Positions 62,184 through 64,000 of a stretch of 64,000 nucleotides of DNA are shown here, one piece after another. Source of the stretch: an uncultured Lentisphaeria bacterium (GTDB lineage Bacteria > Verrucomicrobiota > Lentisphaeria > Victivallales > Victivallaceae). The DNA lies in assembly GCA_949298075.1 (NCBI GenBank), contig CASFVA010000051.1, positions 1-64,000 of the forward strand, read 5' to 3'. The notes beneath the pieces are model-generated. The model was not told where the DNA came from, did not search any database, and saw only the letters and a list, made by a program, of their open reading frames with translations. A program made the translations under genes and the position numbers. Every line of letters starts with the position of its first letter. Within the stretch, counting starts at the first letter, position 1.

Positions 62184-63443
62184 TCAGGCCTCCCGACGGA
62201 TGCGTCTTGAGAAAAACCAGTTGGCGCCTATGAACCCCAGGCCCATAACAATAAAACCGCCGGCGCGGATCAAAAGTCCCAAATCGTTGTCAAAGAAACG
62301 ACATCCGACCAATACGGTAAGCATCAGCAAGCCTCCGTTGAAAGTCAGAAGTTTTTGATGACGTCCGCCATCAAACATCAGAACCACTCCAAACAGGGCC
62401 AGATAAATATTGGAAAACCAAGTCATGTCATCCGGCTGGAAAAACCATCCGGCAACGCCCAGCAACAACAGCAGAGCAAACATTATCCGCTTTCCGTCCC
62501 AGACGCGCCTGAAATACAGCACCACGGAAAGTCCCAGCATCAAACCGACATCCACCCAGTAATAGACCAGCCCCTCAACTGATAAAGCCGGTTTTACAGT
62601 CCAGAAAGATTCAGATCCGCTGGCAAAACCGAGCAGAATCAGCAGCACGGAAAACGCGCCGGGCAGCCATGGATTGCGCAGCATGTTCTCCTTGCGGTTG
62701 TGGTATTCCCAGCCGGCCAGCAGAAAGACGTTGCAATAGACAAAAACGGTGAAAGGCAAATTGGAATACCCCAGTAAGGCAACTATACAGAAAAACAGAG
62801 CCAGCACCATGACCAGGTAACGCATCCATATTTTGCAGAAAGAGCCGGGGCGCAAATGGTACAACACAAAAGGAGTCACTCCGAGTCCGTACCAGAAATA
62901 ACGGGCTACACCCTCAGGTCCGTCCAGCAGAAAAAACAATCCGCCGACAAAAAGCGAGCCGAGAGCGACACTGTTGAAGACATAAATAAAAGGCAGAACA
63001 AACAGCAGCAGCAGAGTCATGAAATCCGAAAGCTGTCCTGCGGTGTTGTAAATTCGCGAGAGCATCCCCAGCAGAATCGCAATACCGGCGGCAGTCAGCA
63101 GGGCTGAAAGCTCCCTCATCAACCGGCTTAATCGTCCTGCCAGAGTTATTATTGAAACCACCGCGGCCGTCAGCAGCGGCAAGGCCGAAACGGCGATCTG
63201 CTCCCCGCGCCGGAGCATATCCCAGTTGTAATTGAAAAACAGAATCAACCCGGCTGCTACCAATAATCCGCCGAACACTCCGAGGACAAAAGCGAAATAA
63301 CGCTGGTGCGGCACTTCAGCATTGGAGAGAATTTCAGTATAATGATCCGAAAGCCGTTTACGGTTGTCGGCATCAATAACACCGAGATTCTGCAATCTTG
63401 GCAGTTCATTCAACAACCAGTTGATCGTATCAATTTTATCCAC
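62184..63443 (-). CDS. DUF2157 membrane protein
   Basis: A 419-residue membrane protein with about 12 hydrophobic segments after a soluble N-terminal region of 60 residues (LLNELPRLQNLGVIDADNRKRL). FAFVLGVFGGLLVAAGLILFF then NYNWDML is the hallmark of DUF2157. The GTG at 63443 is chosen because GGAGG lies seven bases before it; the open frame reaches 63527. A separate DUF4401 partner, common elsewhere, is missing here. Function unknown. Confidence 0.83.
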   Translation of the reverse strand: MDKIDTINWLLNELPRLQNLGVIDADNRKRLSDHYTEILSNAEVPHQRYFAFVLGVFGGLLVAAGLILFFNYNWDMLRRGEQIAVSALPLLTAAVVSIITLAGRLSRLMRELSALLTAAGIAILLGMLSRIYNTAGQLSDFMTLLLLFVLPFIYVFNSVALGSLFVGGLFFLLDGPEGVARYFWYGLGVTPFVLYHLRPGSFCKIWMRYLVMVLALFFCIVALLGYSNLPFTVFVYCNVFLLAGWEYHNRKENMLRNPWLPGAFSVLLILLGFASGSESFWTVKPALSVEGLVYYWVDVGLMLGLSVVLYFRRVWDGKRIMFALLLLLGVAGWFFQPDDMTWFSNIYLALFGVVLMFDGGRHQKLLTFNGGLLMLTVLVGCRFFDNDLGLLIRAGGFIVMGLGFIGANWFFSRRIRREA

Positions 63444-63668
63444 AACTATGCCTCCAGACTGAAGCCAACTATTGTTTATGATAAAATATAGCACAACCTG
63501 GCCGGAACGCAAGTGTTTTCCATTCAACGCGAACTGCTAACGGACGCCGGACAGCCCGGCATCGGAAGCTGTCGGGAAACGATTTTTTATCGGACAAAAC
63601 AGCTGCAAACGGTTTCCGACTGAAGTACCGTCTGTCCTAAATCAGACCGCCCCGTCGGAGCGAATGAT

Positions 63669-64000
63669 TTAAGCCAGAGGCCGGTAGGACCGATTCCCCC
63701 GGGAATTGACAGCAACGGCTTCCATTTCCACCAGCCAGGCCGGACGGCAGACCGGGGCGCGAACCACCGTCAGTGGAATACCAGCCGGAAGCGCCTCTTC
63801 AATAACTGCGGTCACCAGTCCGGCATCAGCCGAATCCCTGAGGTAGACGGTGGCAATTTTCAAATCGGTCATATTTCCGTCACCTTCAGCAAGAAGTGCT
63901 TCGACATTGGTCAACATGCGCCTGGTCTGACTTGCCACATCCCCCGGATAGAGCACCTTTCCGTCCCGATCAATGCTGGCGGTACCGGAGATATAGTAGT
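63669..64000 (-). CDS. Rid-fold / chorismatase-like protein, 5' end cut by the window
   Basis: The last 109 residues of a protein whose start lies past the window edge. The visible part reads YYISGTASIDRDGKV, then PGDVASQTRRMLTNVEALL and TVVRAPVCRPAWLVEMEAVA. This is a Rid-family fold; the phrase ISGTASI and the spacing of the Cys and Glu near the end recall the C-terminal half of chorismatases (FkbO, Hyg5, XanB2). A plain RidA-type deaminase would have about 125 residues and would begin shortly beyond the edge, so either is possible. Confidence 0.72.
   Translation of the reverse strand, partial: YYISGTASIDRDGKVLYPGDVASQTRRMLTNVEALLAEGDGNMTDLKIATVYLRDSADAGLVTAVIEEALPAGIPLTVVRAPVCRPAWLVEMEAVAVNSRGNRSYRPLA

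Noticed and set aside
1-64000. CRISPR arrays, transposases, integrases or phage genes
   Set aside because: No regularly spaced short repeats, no DDE or recombinase motifs and no terminal inverted repeats were seen. The only repeats found were the 108-bp pair and the two tRNA copies.

Overview
The window looks like a chromosomal segment of a Gram-negative anaerobe of the PVC group, most probably a Lentisphaerota (Victivallis-like) bacterium. This is inferred from gene content, not from a marker gene. The evidence is roughly mid-50s G+C, many AraC regulators and secreted polysaccharide-degrading enzymes, a biotin-dependent Na+ pump (OadGAB), a hydrogenase maturase (HydE), and many signal peptides. 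Coding density is high, start/stop overlaps are frequent, and no insertion sequence, phage or CRISPR array was seen.

Layout. 0-0.6 kb: gene-free, with a tandem 108-bp hairpin repeat. 0.6-3.4 kb: AraC regulator, then a Gfo/Idh/MocA dehydrogenase and a sugar isomerase/epimerase on the minus strand. 3.5-8.4 kb: minus-strand run fmt - rng - uvrC - second AraC gene. 8.5-16.6 kb: folK, a PurN-like formyltransferase, a secreted protein, an ABC-2 permease, then birA - oadG - oadA - oadB, which pairs biotin ligase with its likely client. 16.7-17.4 kb: DUF1638 protein. 17.5-26.7 kb: long minus-strand run read as GH78 rhamnosidase - ATP-cone-like protein - rhaA - SGNH hydrolase - folE - dtd - queF - argJ - purQ, closed by a strong terminator. 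27.2-29.6 kb: secreted pectate-lyase-like beta-helix gene broken by two compensating G-run frameshifts. 29.9-34.7 kb: pepF - hydE - nadE. 34.8-36.4 kb: EI24-like membrane protein and PHP phosphatase. 36.7-40.8 kb: secreted LVIVD beta-propeller and PL8 polysaccharide lyase. 41.0-45.2 kb: RRM protein with a long leader, an ArsB/NhaD-type transporter and a PTS-IIA/CBS fusion. 45.4-49.9 kb: SDR - RraA-like - Zn-alcohol dehydrogenase - KduD - GH105. 50.4-52.5 kb: MBL hydrolase, EamA transporter and two identical tRNA-Gly(GCC) genes. 52.5-59.7 kb: rnr, hflX and a 1262-residue coiled-coil/TPR protein. 59.9-64 kb: panB, a DUF3313-like lipoprotein, a DUF2157/GDYXXLXY membrane pair, and a truncated Rid/chorismatase-like gene at the edge.

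How it fits together (inference). Several blocks describe breakdown of rhamnose- and uronate-containing polymers. GH78 frees L-rhamnose for RhaA. PL8 and the broken beta-helix protein would act outside the cell. GH105 releases unsaturated uronate, which KduD and the other dehydrogenases process. OadGAB could turn oxaloacetate decarboxylation into a Na+ gradient. Ordinary folate, queuosine, purine, arginine, NAD and RNA-decay genes lie between these blocks. The points most worth a second look are the covarying hairpin repeat, the double G-run frameshift, the IIA-CBS/transporter pair, the ATP-cone-like protein in the rhamnose run, the secreted N-terminal domain on OadB, and the long leader of the RRM gene.
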